DNA of 64,000 nt. Source: Sinotaia quadrata (lineage: Eukaryota; Mollusca; Gastropoda; Architaenioglossa; Viviparidae). The stretch lies in NCBI GenBank assembly GCA_028829895.1, contig CM054183.1, positions 72,263,071 to 72,327,070 of the forward strand. The letters are read 5' to 3'. Positions 24,401 through 35,189 of the stretch are shown here, piece by piece. Position 1 is the first letter of the stretch; every line of letters begins with the position of its first letter. A program made the translations under genes and the position numbers. The notes below the pieces were generated by a model. It saw nothing but the letters and a program-made list of their open reading frames with translations. It was not told where the DNA came from and ran no database searches.

Positions 24401-26024
24401 ATGTACTAAGGTGTCCCATAACACATCGAATGCGGACACTACCTCTTAGATACTGTTCAGGGCGTACAAGTTTAGCATTTATGCAGCTTATGGACGCACC
24501 TGTATCGACCAGTATTTTGACTCTTTGTCCGTTTACTGTAGCCTGTTGGGTCTTTAGAGTTGCACCTGTTTCAGTGCATACTTTTACATCACGTGGACTG
24601 GGACAGTTCTGAGAACTATGCCCCTTCCCTTTGCAAGTGTAACATGTCATAGGCGGGGAGTCACGTGTGTGACGTCGTACGTCTTGTGACTTAGTGTATG
24701 TCCGTTGTACCGGTTCGGGTTTTTCCGATTTCGTCATTGGTCGGTTCAGTTTCGGTGTATACTTCTGCCGATTTGTAGGAGGAGGGCGTGGTGCACTCCT
24801 CGTAATTACCGGATCAGGGTAATCATTATAAGTGTCTGCTAACTTCAACATATCACTGAAGTTAGTCGGAGGATTTCGCTGCAAATATGTCGTCATTGCA
24901 GGCGGAGCAATATGGAGAAATTGATCTCTTAATATCAAATCAAATAGGCCCTCATATGTCTTCTGGATATCTGTCAAATCAATCCATCTATCAAGATAAT
25001 GGCGTAACCGGGTACCAAAGGCTTGCATGGTGTCATTTGCTTTAGGTATGGCTCTCCTAAACATTTTTCGAAAGCCTTCTGCTGTACATTGAAAAGTACG
25101 CATCAAACCCGTTTTGAGATCTGCATAAGTAATAGCGGGATCGCGCGTTAGATCAGTAAATGCGCGCGAGCTTTCACCTTGGAGTATTTGACCGAGTTGT
25201 TGTTTCTTTTCAATGTCAGTGTAATTAAAGTTGGCAATGAAACTGTCAAAGCGTGTCAAAAACTCGTCAATCGTCTCGACTTCAGGGTTAAAGAAAGCTA
25301 GCCGTGTACGGGGTTTATTTAATTCGGCCTGTTGCTTAGCAGTCCCATCTAACAACTTCTCTCTAGCCGTTACCTCTTGCTTAGCTAATTCAAGCTGTTC
25401 CTGATGTGCTCTAGCTTTTAACTTAAGCTTTTTCTCTTCTACTTCCTGCCTTTTATCTTCTAAATCCCTAGCTGACTGAATCTTTAATAACTCTATTTCT
25501 CTCATATCTTGGATTTCTTTCTCTTTAAAATCTCTCGCCTCTTTCGCTCTTTTTTCCTCTAGCTCTCTCAAAGTTTGCATCTCTAGCTGTTTAGCTAACT
25601 GTCTCTTATCTTCTAGCTCTATAGCCTCTTTCGATCTTTTTTCCTCTAGCTCTCTAGCCTCTTTCGATCTTTTTTCCTCTAGCTCTCTCGCCTCTTTCGA
25701 TCTTTTTTCCTCTAGCTCTCTCAGGTCTTTCATCTCTAGCTGTTTAGCTAACTGTCTCTTATCTTCTAGCTCTATAGCCTCTTTCGATCTTTTTTCCTCT
25801 AACTCTCTCAAAGTTTGCATCTCTAAATCCTTAGCTACCTGTCTCTTTTCTTCTAGCTCATTTTTCTTATCCTCTAGCTCTCTCGCCTCTTTCGCCTCAT
25901 TTTCTTTCGCAACATACCATTTAGCTATCTCCTCATCCACGTATTTCTTTAACTCGGCTTTCTCATACCCGAATTCTCTACCCATAGCCATGAGTTCTTT
26001 CTTTATGTTTACTAGCTCGGCCAT
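21402..26024 (-). CDS. gag-pol: Gag-pol polyprotein (Ty3/Gypsy-like, integrase before RT)
   Basis: One frame of 1540 codons. Residues about 1-230 form a highly charged coiled coil with 11-residue repeats; about 235-405 a Gag core; 461-474 a CCHC knuckle (C461, C464, H469, C474); protease DTG at 507-509. Integrase follows: H692/H699/C729/C732 zinc site, then D762, D822, E858 with the D-to-E spacing of 35 (DD35E), and a GPY/F module at 999-1001. Then reverse transcriptase with YRQLN near 1176 and FFDD at 1270-1273, and RNase H with D1421, E1460, D1487 and D1530. Every catalytic residue I looked for is present and the frame has no stop, so the copy looks coding-competent. Gag and pol share a frame with no frameshift site. 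Usual Ty3/Gypsy order is RT-RNase H-integrase; here it is reversed. No chromodomain or env is visible. The first ATG (26022-26024, MAELVN) is taken as the start. Confidence 0.95.
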   Translation of the reverse strand: MAELVNIKKELMAMGREFGYEKAELKKYVDEEIAKWYVAKENEAKEARELEDKKNELEEKRQVAKDLEMQTLRELEEKRSKEAIELEDKRQLAKQLEMKDLRELEEKRSKEARELEEKRSKEARELEEKRSKEAIELEDKRQLAKQLEMQTLRELEEKRAKEARDFKEKEIQDMREIELLKIQSARDLEDKRQEVEEKKLKLKARAHQEQLELAKQEVTAREKLLDGTAKQQAELNKPRTRLAFFNPEVETIDEFLTRFDSFIANFNYTDIEKKQQLGQILQGESSRAFTDLTRDPAITYADLKTGLMRTFQCTAEGFRKMFRRAIPKANDTMQAFGTRLRHYLDRWIDLTDIQKTYEGLFDLILRDQFLHIAPPAMTTYLQRNPPTNFSDMLKLADTYNDYPDPVITRSAPRPPPTNRQKYTPKLNRPMTKSEKPEPVQRTYTKSQDVRRHTRDSPPMTCYTCKGKGHSSQNCPSPRDVKVCTETGATLKTQQATVNGQRVKILVDTGASISCINAKLVRPEQYLRGSVRIRCVMGHLSTCPRATVHVTSPVFSGTVTAAVIRDMQFGFILSPGQCDTHTDGIYPVLPVTTRAQRERSKQGPPALKIVENTFPQLTPSQLSHLQQEDKSLSSMLKLARKNTITSSKYATITYFLKDGLAFRRTDFKENDTRSTTCLFTPTPLRPLILSFAHDSIMSGHQGARRTEQRIREDFFWPGLSRDVRSYVRTCTQCQQHIDRGRVSRVPLEIVPTVEEPFQKVAVDIIGPIIPAAEGGYRYILTIMDFATRYPEAVALKGITAIEVADALIDVFSRTGVPREILSDQGTQFTSAMMAETMRLLACKQLFSSPYHAQSNGAVERFNGTIKKMLIKMASEQPDQWPRFLAPLLFAYRELPQESTGYSPFQLLYGRQPRGPLKLIKETWVKGDTVTDGKDVHTYVAELRQRLTETCHLAQENIREKQPRYKRNFDRTAVERDLEPGQLVLLLRPTHNNRMQMHWRGPYRVIKRVKQNDYSIQIGNKQKTYHINMLKRYYERSDEQIQNVNVALIQLEDSNFRTDMMSAETQPNSAVTVDQVEIDSNLTVEQRDAMSKLLHRHARIFTDQPGHSDLVEHRIKLLSDKPIRLKQYPQKYESTKYIAEQVREMQKQGVIEQSISPYSSPVVLVKKKDGTLRFCVDYRQLNEITEFDAEPIPNQDELFTKLTKAHYFSKFDMCKGYWQLSVAIDDRPKTAFPTPLGLFQFCRLPFGLANAPATFARFMRKLPLESVNALNFFDDILVATGTWDQHLSSVGGLLDILERHRLTVKPSKVRAGFREIEFLGHIISDGQIGPNLDLTAAIRDMTLPTTKKQVRAVLGLVGYYRKFVPNFSTLLKPLTDLTGNKQPTKIRWTAECSTALEKVKDILTSKPVLQLPDFDKRFIVRTDASDEGLGAILLQETDDEYLPVAYASKKLLDRETRYSTIEKECLAIVWALKKFSAYLYSKPFILQCDHKPLTYLRTSMYDNARLTRWTLLLQEYSFVVEHIAGRENSGADALSRHAITAI

Positions 26025-26469
26025 TTTTAAAATTGCTAGTTATCACGAGTATGGATAAAGTGACTTAGAATATTCGCGGGATTTTGACCTCTGTCGGTCA
26101 CAAGTGGTGCAATGGTGTGCGTATGAACACCAGCCACCACGTGATTAGGATTATTACAAACACGAGTAAAAGAAATCCTAATCGGAAATTTGCAAAGTTA
26201 GCAAAATTAGCAAAACAACAGTTGCTAATGTAGCGTACAAAATATCGATCTATGTACGTCTAAACACGAGTCGGTACGCGTTAACGATAATAGCGTAAAG
26301 ATAATAAAACTTATTTCAACACAATAATAAGTCTTATCAAAATCCAGTTCACCTAAGTCTCAATAGCAAAGCCCTAACATGCAATAAACAATGCATAATG
26401 GTGATGAGATAGAAAAGCAGGAAAGAGATGACACTTTCTTACAACAACACAATTTACCTTGTCAGATCA
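26025..26469 (-). other. Untranslated leader of the retrotransposon
   Basis: This non-coding stretch between the primer site and the gag start contains no long frame. It probably holds packaging or dimerisation signals, as in related elements, but none can be recognised. Confidence 0.6.
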
Positions 26470-26470
26470 C

Positions 26471-26487
26471 GGTCAGTGGTCACCAGA
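26471..26487 (-). promoter_or_regulatory. Putative tRNA primer-binding site
   Basis: In element sense the bases after the 5' LTR are TC then TGGTGACCACTGACC. TGG at this position is the complement of a tRNA 3' CCA end. I cannot name the tRNA from sequence alone. Confidence 0.65.
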
Positions 26488-28219
26488 TGTCACAAAACGG
26501 GAGGCTCGTTACAAGCCGACCCGAGCTGAAGTTAGAGATGCAAGGGGTGAAGTCTATTTTTGGCCTGCTCCGGTGCACCTCCAAGAAAAGCCCGTGACGT
26601 GTGCCAGTACTATGTCGCGTCAAGTTGTTACATAGACACACATGACATACACCATTGATGTTTGGGTGGGGCCCAATTTATTAATGTCATGCCAAGGAAC
26701 GTTTTATTGGCGGTGTGTGTTGTGAGTGTGTATCATAAATGTGAATAAATGGACGAACAGACGAACGGTGCAAAACAATAGTACAAATTCTTTCGTCCCT
26801 CTCAAAAATTATGAATAACAAGAGAGTTGAAAGATGTTTAAATCAGGTTATTTATTCCCGATTTAAAAAGGGGGCACTACTCTTTCGCACAGTGATTAAT
26901 CATTCATTCAACTTTCCAATGTCATACACTCTGTGGGAAATAAGGGGAGATGAAAATGATGAAATTCAAAATATAAAATAAAGATTAATTACACAATTCT
27001 TATGCGGCAAATGGGGCCGCTTTAACAATAGTTGACATGTAAAATAAGCATTACTTTTAACATTACAGTTCGAATTTCACAAATGATATAATAGTGTTCA
27101 TTTTCTTAAGAGTCCTAGACTTAAGTATGTGCGCGTTAGCCGTGCTAATGATTACTCACTATTAATGTCAGAGTTCCAAGGAGATGACGTAAGCTCACAC
27201 GTCACTTATAAGCGGCACTTCAAAGTGAAGATAGGACGCAATTGAGGCGTCGCATTACAGGTGAAGATTCTGCAGAATCTAGGCACCACTTTCAGATTAT
27301 CACTGGGGAGAAATCTGAAATTTAGCTGACTGTTGTCAGCCTCGATAATTATCGTTGTACCGGTTGTCGTGGAAACGGACACCCCAACGACGTTTAGCAT
27401 TATCGGGTGGAGTCGTCCAGTGGGATGTGTCGTCGCATTACATTGAGTGTAGAAATCCGGATGTCTGTGAGACGATCACGGTGCTAGCCTCCCAATAGCG
27501 GCATAGATCTGCCAAACCAACTCAGACAGGGGGGAAGACAAAATTGGTCCCTCGTGTCGTTAACTGCATACAACCAGCGTCGCATGCATGGGTTTTTCTT
27601 GACAGCGAACTTTCCACTTTGCCAAAAGTTATACTGAGTAATTTTGCCTCGTTACTCAATATATGGCATCAGACGGATGGAAAACGGATGGAAAGAGATT
27701 ATTGCAGCTTTCCTTTATGAAATCTCTGTACATGAGATAATTCATACGTGAAGTTAGACTGGCTTCAGACGAATCGACGTTTTCAACATTGAGAGTAAAA
27801 TCTTCATTTTGTCTCTTATATAGCTTTCACTGAAGGTTTCCAAAACTTCCAGAAGCTATGTCCTGTGACATGATTTTTGCCTTGGATATATAGTGGTAAT
27901 CGTGATGCACGCTTTTCTGTGGTCAATTCTAATGCGCACTGGCCATTTCTCTCGTCAACAACACGTGACTCGTAGTGCGCAGTTGTCCCAATCATTTAAT
28001 ATACATATCCTTCATAAACTAATATATATATTCAATATGATATATTAACACACACTGCGTCACGAACGTCTGTCTACTAAAGAGACCTTAGGTGACCGTT
28101 ACTGGAATTTTCATGCTACATACGAAAATAATAACAAAACTCGGGTTACTTCAACTAGTTTTGTTAGCGGTTTTTAAAATGAAATAAAATATAATTTCTG
28201 TCCCTCATTTCCTGTGACA
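26488..28219 (-). repeat. 5' LTR of the retrotransposon (1732 bp)
   Basis: It is the second copy of the LTR at 19539-21270, collinear base for base in all segments compared. In element sense it runs from 28219 down to 26488, with a TATATAA candidate promoter at 27816-27822, about 400 bp from the LTR start. That implies a U3 of about 0.4 kb and a long R-U5. Confidence 0.96.
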
Positions 28220-28220
28220 A

Positions 28221-28676
28221 GATCAAACTAAGTAACAATCTGAGTTATAGTGAGTGAAGATCAAACTAAGTAACAATCTGAGTTATAGTGAGTGAAGATC
28301 AAACTAAGTAACAATCTGAGTTATAGTGAGTGAAGATCAAACTAAGTAACAATCTGAGTTATAGTGAGTGAAGATCAAACTAAGTAACAATCTGAGTTAT
28401 AGTGAGTGAAGATAAGAGTAACAAACAATCTGAGTTATAGTGAGTGAAGATAAGAGTAACAAACAATCTGAGTTATAGTGAGTGAAGATCAAACTAAGTA
28501 ACAATCTGAGTTATAGTGAGTGAAGATCAAACTAAGTAACAATCTGAGTTATAGTGAGTGAAGATAAGAGTAACAAACAATCTGAGTTATAGTGAGTGAA
28601 GATCAAACTAAGTAACAATCTGAGTTATAGTGAGTGAAGATCAAACTAAGTAACAATCTGAGTTATGGTGAGTGAG
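28221..28676. repeat. Minisatellite, 38-bp unit, 12 exact-length copies
   Basis: Two unit types alternate irregularly, one starting GATCAAACTAAG and one GATAAGAGTAAC, both ending caatctgagttatagtgagt. The first unit overlaps the retrotransposon's right target duplication. Confidence 0.96.
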
Positions 28677-28930
28677 ACACGATGATGGCAGTAGGACAGC
28701 GACTAGATAAATAACAACACAAAAGCAATCAGAATGTAAGTGATTGAGACATGACAACAGAATCAGAATGTAAGTGAATGAGACATGACTACAGCAATCA
28801 AAATGTAAGTGATTGAGACATAACAACAGAATCAGAATGTAGTGAGAGACATGACAACAGCAATCAAAATGTAAGTGATTGAGACATGACAACAGCAATC
28901 AGAATGTAAGTGATTGAGACATGATAACTG
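28677..28930. repeat. Minisatellite, about 35-bp unit, about 7 copies
   Basis: The core is aatgtaagtgattgagacat, with variants in the ACAACAGCAATCAG part. Confidence 0.88.
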
Positions 28931-29036
28931 CAGTAGAACGAACACTTTTCACCAAATTTGATTTCACAAAATTGCGACGGTGATTTTGTATGTTCAAATC
29001 TCTGTAAACCAAGAAAAACTTATACAACTACAAAAC

Positions 29037-29245
29037 TGACTGATAAGACTGAAGAAGTGTTTGATAAGACTGAAGAAATGTTTGATAAGACTTAAGAACC
29101 TACTGATAAGACTGAAGAAGTGTTTGATAAGACTTAAGAACCTAGTGATAAGACTGAAGAAGTGATTGATAAGACTAATGAAAAGATTAATAAGACTGAC
29201 GACCTGACTGACAAGACTGAAGAAATGACTGATAAGACGTGGAAA
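29037..29245. repeat. Minisatellite, 21-bp unit, about 10 copies
   Basis: The core is tgataagactgaagaagtg with several point variants. The unit is a multiple of 3, giving a spurious 85-codon frame on the - strand. From 29246 to 29539 I see only unique sequence. Confidence 0.9.
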
Positions 29246-29539
29246 CATCACTCAGTTAACTATTTTATTTTGAAAAAGCTGGCCATTGTTCTTTGGGACG
29301 AACCAATCGCTCAAAATTTTGATTCAGTCCGGAAAATGTAGACATTATTTTAAGTTCACTAGAGCTGCATATATCGAATGATATATCTGCACTTAGAAGA
29401 TATGTAAACATTATCCTACGGGTTATGAAGTATTCTGATCTTACTGGGATGACTCGGTTCAACATCATAACGGCAAAAATCATTCAAGAAAATTTTATGA
29501 TCCCGAGATCCCCATTACACTTATAATCGATTACCGCTT

Positions 29540-29985
29540 GACTCTGCCAGCATTAAAGTCAAAAACATTGTTCGCATGCCTTTTGACTCTGCCAGCATTA
29601 AAGTCAAAAACATTGTTCGCAGGCCTTTTGACTCTACCAGCATTGCAGTCAAAAACATTGTTCGCATGCCTTTTGACTCTGCCAGCATTGCAGTCAAAAA
29701 CATTGTTCGCATGCCTTTTGACTCTGCCAGCATTCAAGTCAAAAACATTGTTCGCATGCCTTTTGACTCTGCCAGCATTAAAGTCAAAAACATTGTTCGC
29801 ATGCCTTTTGACTCTGCCAGCATTAAAGTCAAAAACTGTGTTCGCCATGCTTTTTGACTCTGCCAGCATTAAAGTCAAAAACTGTGTTCGCCATGCTTTT
29901 TGACTCTGCCAGCATTAAAGTCAAAAACTGTGTTCGCCATGCCCCTAGACACTGCCAACACTTCAGTCAAAAACATTATTCGTCA
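29540..29985. repeat. Minisatellite, 45-bp unit, about 9-10 copies
   Basis: The core is gactctgccagcattaaagt plus CAAAAACATTGTTCGC. The first seven units are exactly 45 bp; the next ones carry an extra base and a CATTG-to-CTGTG variant. Four overlapping spurious frames come from it. Confidence 0.95.
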
Positions 29986-30199
29986 TACTGCCTGGCAATT
30001 TTTACAAGCCAGCCTAAAATAATATGCCGGTATACACAGACTACTTCACTCCAACTGATAAAAATTGCCAGTGTAGTCGGGTAACATTCCAATAACAACT
30101 GCCCGGTACACAGATTACACTTCTGTTTGAAACAAAAGCACAGCATGGATAGTTTAAGTTTCTGTCTGTGACAAGTGTCTGGCGCACATAGGTTAGACA

Positions 30200-30735
30200 T
30201 AACATTTCACTTCTAACCATTTTCAGACAAACACAGGTTACATTTCAGTTCTAACAACTGCCAGACGTACACAGGTTACACACCAGATTTAACAACTGCC
30301 AGACATATACAGGTTACACTACAGTTTTAACAATTGTCATACACAGGTTACACTACACTGACTACAGTTTTAACAAGTGCCAGGCAAAACACAGGTTACA
30401 CAACAGTTTTAACAATTGCCAGACATACACAGGTTACACTACAGTTCAGACAACTGCCAGGCGTACACAGGTTACATTTCAGTTTTAACAAACGCCAGAC
30501 ATATACAAGTTACACTTCAGTTTTAACAAATGCCATGCACACACCGGTTACACTTTAGTTTTAACAACTGCCAGGCGTTCACAGGTTACACTTCAGTTCT
30601 AACAAGTGACAGGCGTTCATAGGTTACACTTCAGTTCTAACAAGTGACAGGCGTTCACAGGTTACACTTCAGTTCTAACAAGTGACAGGCATTCACAGGT
30701 TACACTTCAGTTCTAACATGTGCCAGGAATACATA
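30200..30735. repeat. Minisatellite, about 38-bp unit, about 14 copies
   Basis: The core is aggttacacttcagttttaa then CAACTGCCAGGCGTTCAC. Length varies from 32 to 44 bp. Copies are most alike near 30580-30720. 29985-30200 carries two looser related copies. Confidence 0.9.
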
Positions 30736-30819
30736 CTTTCAATTCAGTGACAACTGCTCGGTATATAAAAGTAATAGGTTACGCTAAACAGATAAGAATT
30801 TGACTGGTTCTCATTCACA

Positions 30820-32060
30820 ATCAAGCCTACTAACTTAAAAACTGTCACAAGTCAACTGTACTAACATAATAAATTTCACAAGTCAAGCTTACTAACGTAA
30901 TAACTTTCACAAGTCAAGCTTACTAACTTTCACAAGCCAAGCTTACTAGCATAATAACTTTTGCAAGAAGGTTTACTAACATAAAAAGTTTCACAAGTCA
31001 AGCTTACCAAAGTATTTTTGCACGTCAGATTATAACCAACGTTATAATTTTCACAAGTCAAACTAAAGTAATAAATTTCTCAAGTCACTTCTATTAACGT
31101 AATAACAGTCACACATCAAGTCTACTAACGAAATAATTTTCGCAAGTCTACTAACGTGATAGCTTTCACAAGTTAAGATTACTAACATAATAACTTCCAC
31201 AAGCCAAACCTACTAACGCAATAACTTTTACAAGTCAAGCCTACTAACGTAATAACTTTTAGAAGTCAAGCCTACTATCACAAATGAAGCCTAACAACGT
31301 AATAACTTTCACAAGTCAAGCCTATTATCGTAATAACTTCTACTCATCATGCCTATTAACATAATTACTTTCACAAGATGGGTCTACAAACAAACTTTCA
31401 CATGTCAAGCCTGTTAAGGTAATAACTTTCACAAGTCAAGCCTACTAATAATATTACTTTCACAAGAAGGGTCTACTAACATAATAACATTCACAAGTCA
31501 ACCCTATTAACAACATAACTTTCACAAGTCAAGTCTACTAACATAATAAGTGTCACAAGTCAAGCCTATTAACGTAATAGGTTTCGCAAGTCAGCTCTAC
31601 TAATAACTTCTGCAAATCTACTAACGTAAATTGACTGTAATAAGTCAATTCTTCCAACATAATAACTTTCACAAGGCAAGCCTACTAAGGTAATAACTTT
31701 CACAAGTTAAACCTACCAATCTAATAACTTTTGCAAGTCAAGCCTACTATCATTATAAGTCAAGCCTACTAACGTAATTACTGTCACAAAGCAAGCCTAC
31801 TAACGTAATAACTTCGCAAGAAAGGTCTACTAGCATAATTAGTCAAGCATGCTAACGTAATAACTGTCACAAGGCGAAGCCTACTAACGTAATAACTTCG
31901 CAAGAAAGGTCTACTAACATAATTAGTCAAGCATGCTAACGTAATAACTGTCACAAGGGGAAGCCTACTAACGTAATAACTTCGCAAGACAGGTCTACTA
32001 ACATAATTAGTCAAGTCTACTAACGTAATAACTTCGCAAGAAGGGCCTACTATTGCGAGA
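30820..32060. repeat. Long minisatellite, about 31-bp unit, about 38 copies
   Basis: The core is aagcctactaacgtaataac then TTTCACAAGTC. Copies vary widely. A higher-order block (about 86-90 bp) repeats near-identically at about 31790-32030. Confidence 0.9.
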
Positions 32061-34304
32061 CAACTTTGACAGTCTACCAATTACAATGGAAATAAATTGT
32101 GGAAAAGGATGAAAAGATTTTTAATCGTAATGCAACATCGACCAAGAAGACCGACAATGCAAATATCTTACCAGTTATCCTACGACTGAGACTATGAGTA
32201 AGTCCGAGAAAAGCCTTTGGATCAGTTTATAAGTCCTTCACAAAGTTTATACGCTCTTTACAAAGCCTAATGAAATAGGACCAACGTAGTCGGTTTCTTT
32301 TGTATAGAAATGGGTCGTCTCCGATGTCAGACAGACAGGCACAGACAAGGGCCCATAGTTATAGTCCATGACAACTCCCCACAATCTCCCCACCCCACCC
32401 CCTTCCACCATCCAAGATTAACATGATTAGTGATACTAATGAATATGTAAATGTATACCGCAATCTCAACCCAAAATGCATTAAATAAGAGTACACCCAC
32501 TACATATCATGAGGAAACGCAGACAACATAGTTGCAGCACAAAAGGAAGTAGGAGAAGAGAAATAGCTATGGAAATATAGACCCTAAGATTGGTACACTG
32601 GTATTAGTTAATGACTGTTGACGATACTGCTATAGAGATTTAGACCTAAGATTGGTACACTTGTATTAATTAACGAATGTTGACGATACAGCTATAGAGA
32701 TTTAGACCTAAGATTGGTACACTTGTATTAATTAACGACTGCTGACGATATTGTTGTAACAAACGTTTACAGTACAGGCGATAACATTATTTTTGTAATG
32801 AATAGTGTATATGGGATATTTTACTTTAGCTCAAAAATTTAATGGTGAAATGAGGATACTATAGCTCAAAAACTTAACCGGTGTTCTAGAAATAGTTGGA
32901 GTTAATAAAGTTTTTATTTCGCGAAGAGAGATCTCTATAAAAATTTACAATTTTTCTTATTAAAGATCAATCAAAATGTCATTCCTGCTCAGTCAATAAA
33001 ATCACTCGCATTCTCGGCACTGTGCTCAGCTTACTTGTGGTCAATTTCTCGCCAACACTGACGTCACGCTAACGGCTATTAACGAGTGTCAGGTCACTGT
33101 ATTGGGCCGCAGCCAAAACTGCATTGTCTAATATACGAAGACTGTATTAAAAGTTGTATTACTGTACGTTCCATGAAAACATGTCAAAAGGAGAACTGTA
33201 ATAAGAATGTACTTTTAATTTTTAAAAATAATATTTATTCCTGTTAGGTTTACTATTTGTCAATCTCATTTTTTAAAAATATTTATTTTATTTTTTTTAA
33301 CTTGTATGTAATTTAAATAAATACTGACTTTGGTCGTTTCGTGATCAGCTCGTGCTACTTTTAAATTGTATTAAAGTAAATATACAAATATACAAATAAA
33401 TTCTCTCAGTGTTGTTTACCAAGCATTACTTAATGCGTGAATATAAAACTCAGCAATGGAACAAGATTTTCCACTTCACTGTCCAGCTCTGGACTTTTGC
33501 GGAGGAGGGGGTGGGTAATGTCTTGTTAAACTGATTCAATAACATAATTACCCACTTGAAAATTAAAATGTTACGTACTGATGCACTTAACGAATAATTT
33601 GATCAAAAACATTTTTAAAATAGTGTTTAAGTAAAATTCCTTTCATAAAACTAAGAGAGAAAAGTTAAAAGAAATTTTACATATTTTGGTAGTTATACTT
33701 TGTACATATTTTGAAAAAAAGTAAATTGTATGTTGTTGTTTTTTACTTTATTTCAGGGCATGTAATTGTCTGACAAAATATAAGCGATCATTTGTGCAAA
33801 ATGTTATGTTTTTATTATGTCATTATTTCCACCGTATTAAACGTATTTATACTTTATTTTAAAGTATTATTTAATTATATTTGTCTATATCCAGGTAGTT
33901 TGGTACTTAATGAATGAACAAAAACTGTTTATTAACCGCTTTTTAAAAAAGTATTTTAATACAATGTATACATTGTATATACATTTACTGTTCTTGTTGT
34001 AGTTTACAACAATTTTGTACTGAAGAAAGGAAAAATGCATTGTACTGTCTTCTAAGGTAATTTCAATCAATTTAATGTGATGTATGATGTGCGAAATTGT
34101 GTACAAGGGAGATATTGGGTGAATGCAAGATTAAAGGTGGCACAGTTATAAGCAGAATGTCATTCGGGTGTAGCTAAGTATTCGGGTGTAGCTAAGTCTC
34201 GTACATAATCGGGTAATCGTCATTACTGTCGACGTTTGATCGATGGAAATCAAATATCGAGCCGATGATGATTTTTGGTGTCGAAAAGCACTAATCTGTT
34301 GGCT
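32061..34304. other. Mostly unique intronic sequence with a 3-copy 61-bp repeat
   Basis: At 32570-32755 a 61-bp unit (core tttagacctaagattggtac) occurs three times. The rest is unique AT-rich sequence with homopolymer runs near 33270-33300. I see no gene. The stretch is one of the longest array-free parts of the intron. Confidence 0.6.
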
Positions 34305-34665
34305 GGGTTTGTAAGTTTTGTTTGTACTGGACTGCACTACTGGGTTTGTACGTTTTGTTTGTACTTGACTGCATTACTTGGTTTGTAAGCTTGTTTGTAC
34401 TGGACTGATTTACTGGGTTTGTAAGTTTTGTTTGTACTGGACTGATTTACTGGGTTTGTAAGCTTTGTTTGTACTAGACTGATTTACTGGGTTTGTAAGC
34501 TTTGTACTGGACTACATTACTGGGTTTGTAAGCTTTGTTTGTGTACTGGACTGATTTACTGGGTTTGTAAGCTTTGTACTGGACTGATTTACCGGGTTTG
34601 TAAGCTTTGCTTGTACTGGATTGCATTATTGGGTTTGTAAGCTTTGTTTGTACTAAAGGTTGCAT
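34305..34665. repeat. Minisatellite, about 31-37-bp unit, about 10-11 copies
   Basis: The core is gggtttgtaagctttgtttg then TACTGGACTGATTTACT. Copies lacking a TTTGTTTG block alternate with full ones. Confidence 0.9.
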
Positions 34666-35015
34666 TAGAAATTGTTGCTTTGTATTTTAGTAAATATGTT
34701 AAAGGGTCTTTGTATGCTTTGTTACTACTGCGGACTGAATTAGATATATTCTTTAGTATTTCATTAAACATGTAAAAACTGACTTTGTATGAATTGTTTG
34801 TAATAAAAACTGAAAATGAAGTTGTTACCATGTATTTCATTAAAACTGTAAAAGTGTCTTTGTATGAATTGTGTGTAATGAAAACTGAAAATGAAGTTGT
34901 TACTTTGTATGTTATTAAAAATGTAAAAGTATATTTGAGTACTTTGATATCACTGAGGATTAAATTAGGTGTATTCTTTTGCATTTCAATAAGCATGTAA
35001 AAGACTGTATGTATG
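34666..35015. repeat. Degenerate minisatellite, about 75-80-bp unit, 4 copies
   Basis: Copies share aaaactgaaaatgaagttgt and TTTCATTAAAAATGTAAAAGT. The last copies drift. Confidence 0.8.
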
Positions 35016-35189
35016 GTTTGTTTGCACTCCAGATAATCTCTATTTCGCGCCATCAAAGCGTGCAAAATTGATTATCTTTATTTTGCAGGTAAATGTGCTT
35101 TGATTAGGAAAATGTTTTCAAAAAATATATTAGACATTCTTTTACTGATAATATAATAATAACTAATTTCACTCTGAACTACTTTTTGT

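Larger units (their letters stand above)
19534..28224 (-). mobile_element. Complete Ty3/Gypsy-type LTR retrotransposon with Copia-like pol order
   Basis: The full element occupies 19539-28219 and is flanked by the 5-bp target duplication AGATC (19534-19538 and 28220-28224). It runs on the - strand, the same sense as the host GAS2L gene. Order in its own sense: 5' LTR, putative primer site, ~460-nt leader, one gag-pol frame of 1540 codons, polypurine tract, 3' LTR. The LTRs show no difference in any segment I compared and have equal length, so the insertion should be very recent. There is no env frame. Sequence motifs are Gypsy-like but integrase precedes RT, as described for the Gmr1-type lineage. 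Confidence 0.95.

Noticed and set aside
28221..28676. Regular 38-bp repeats resembling a CRISPR array
   Set aside because: Units are directly abutting with no unique spacers, no cas genes, and the genome is eukaryotic.
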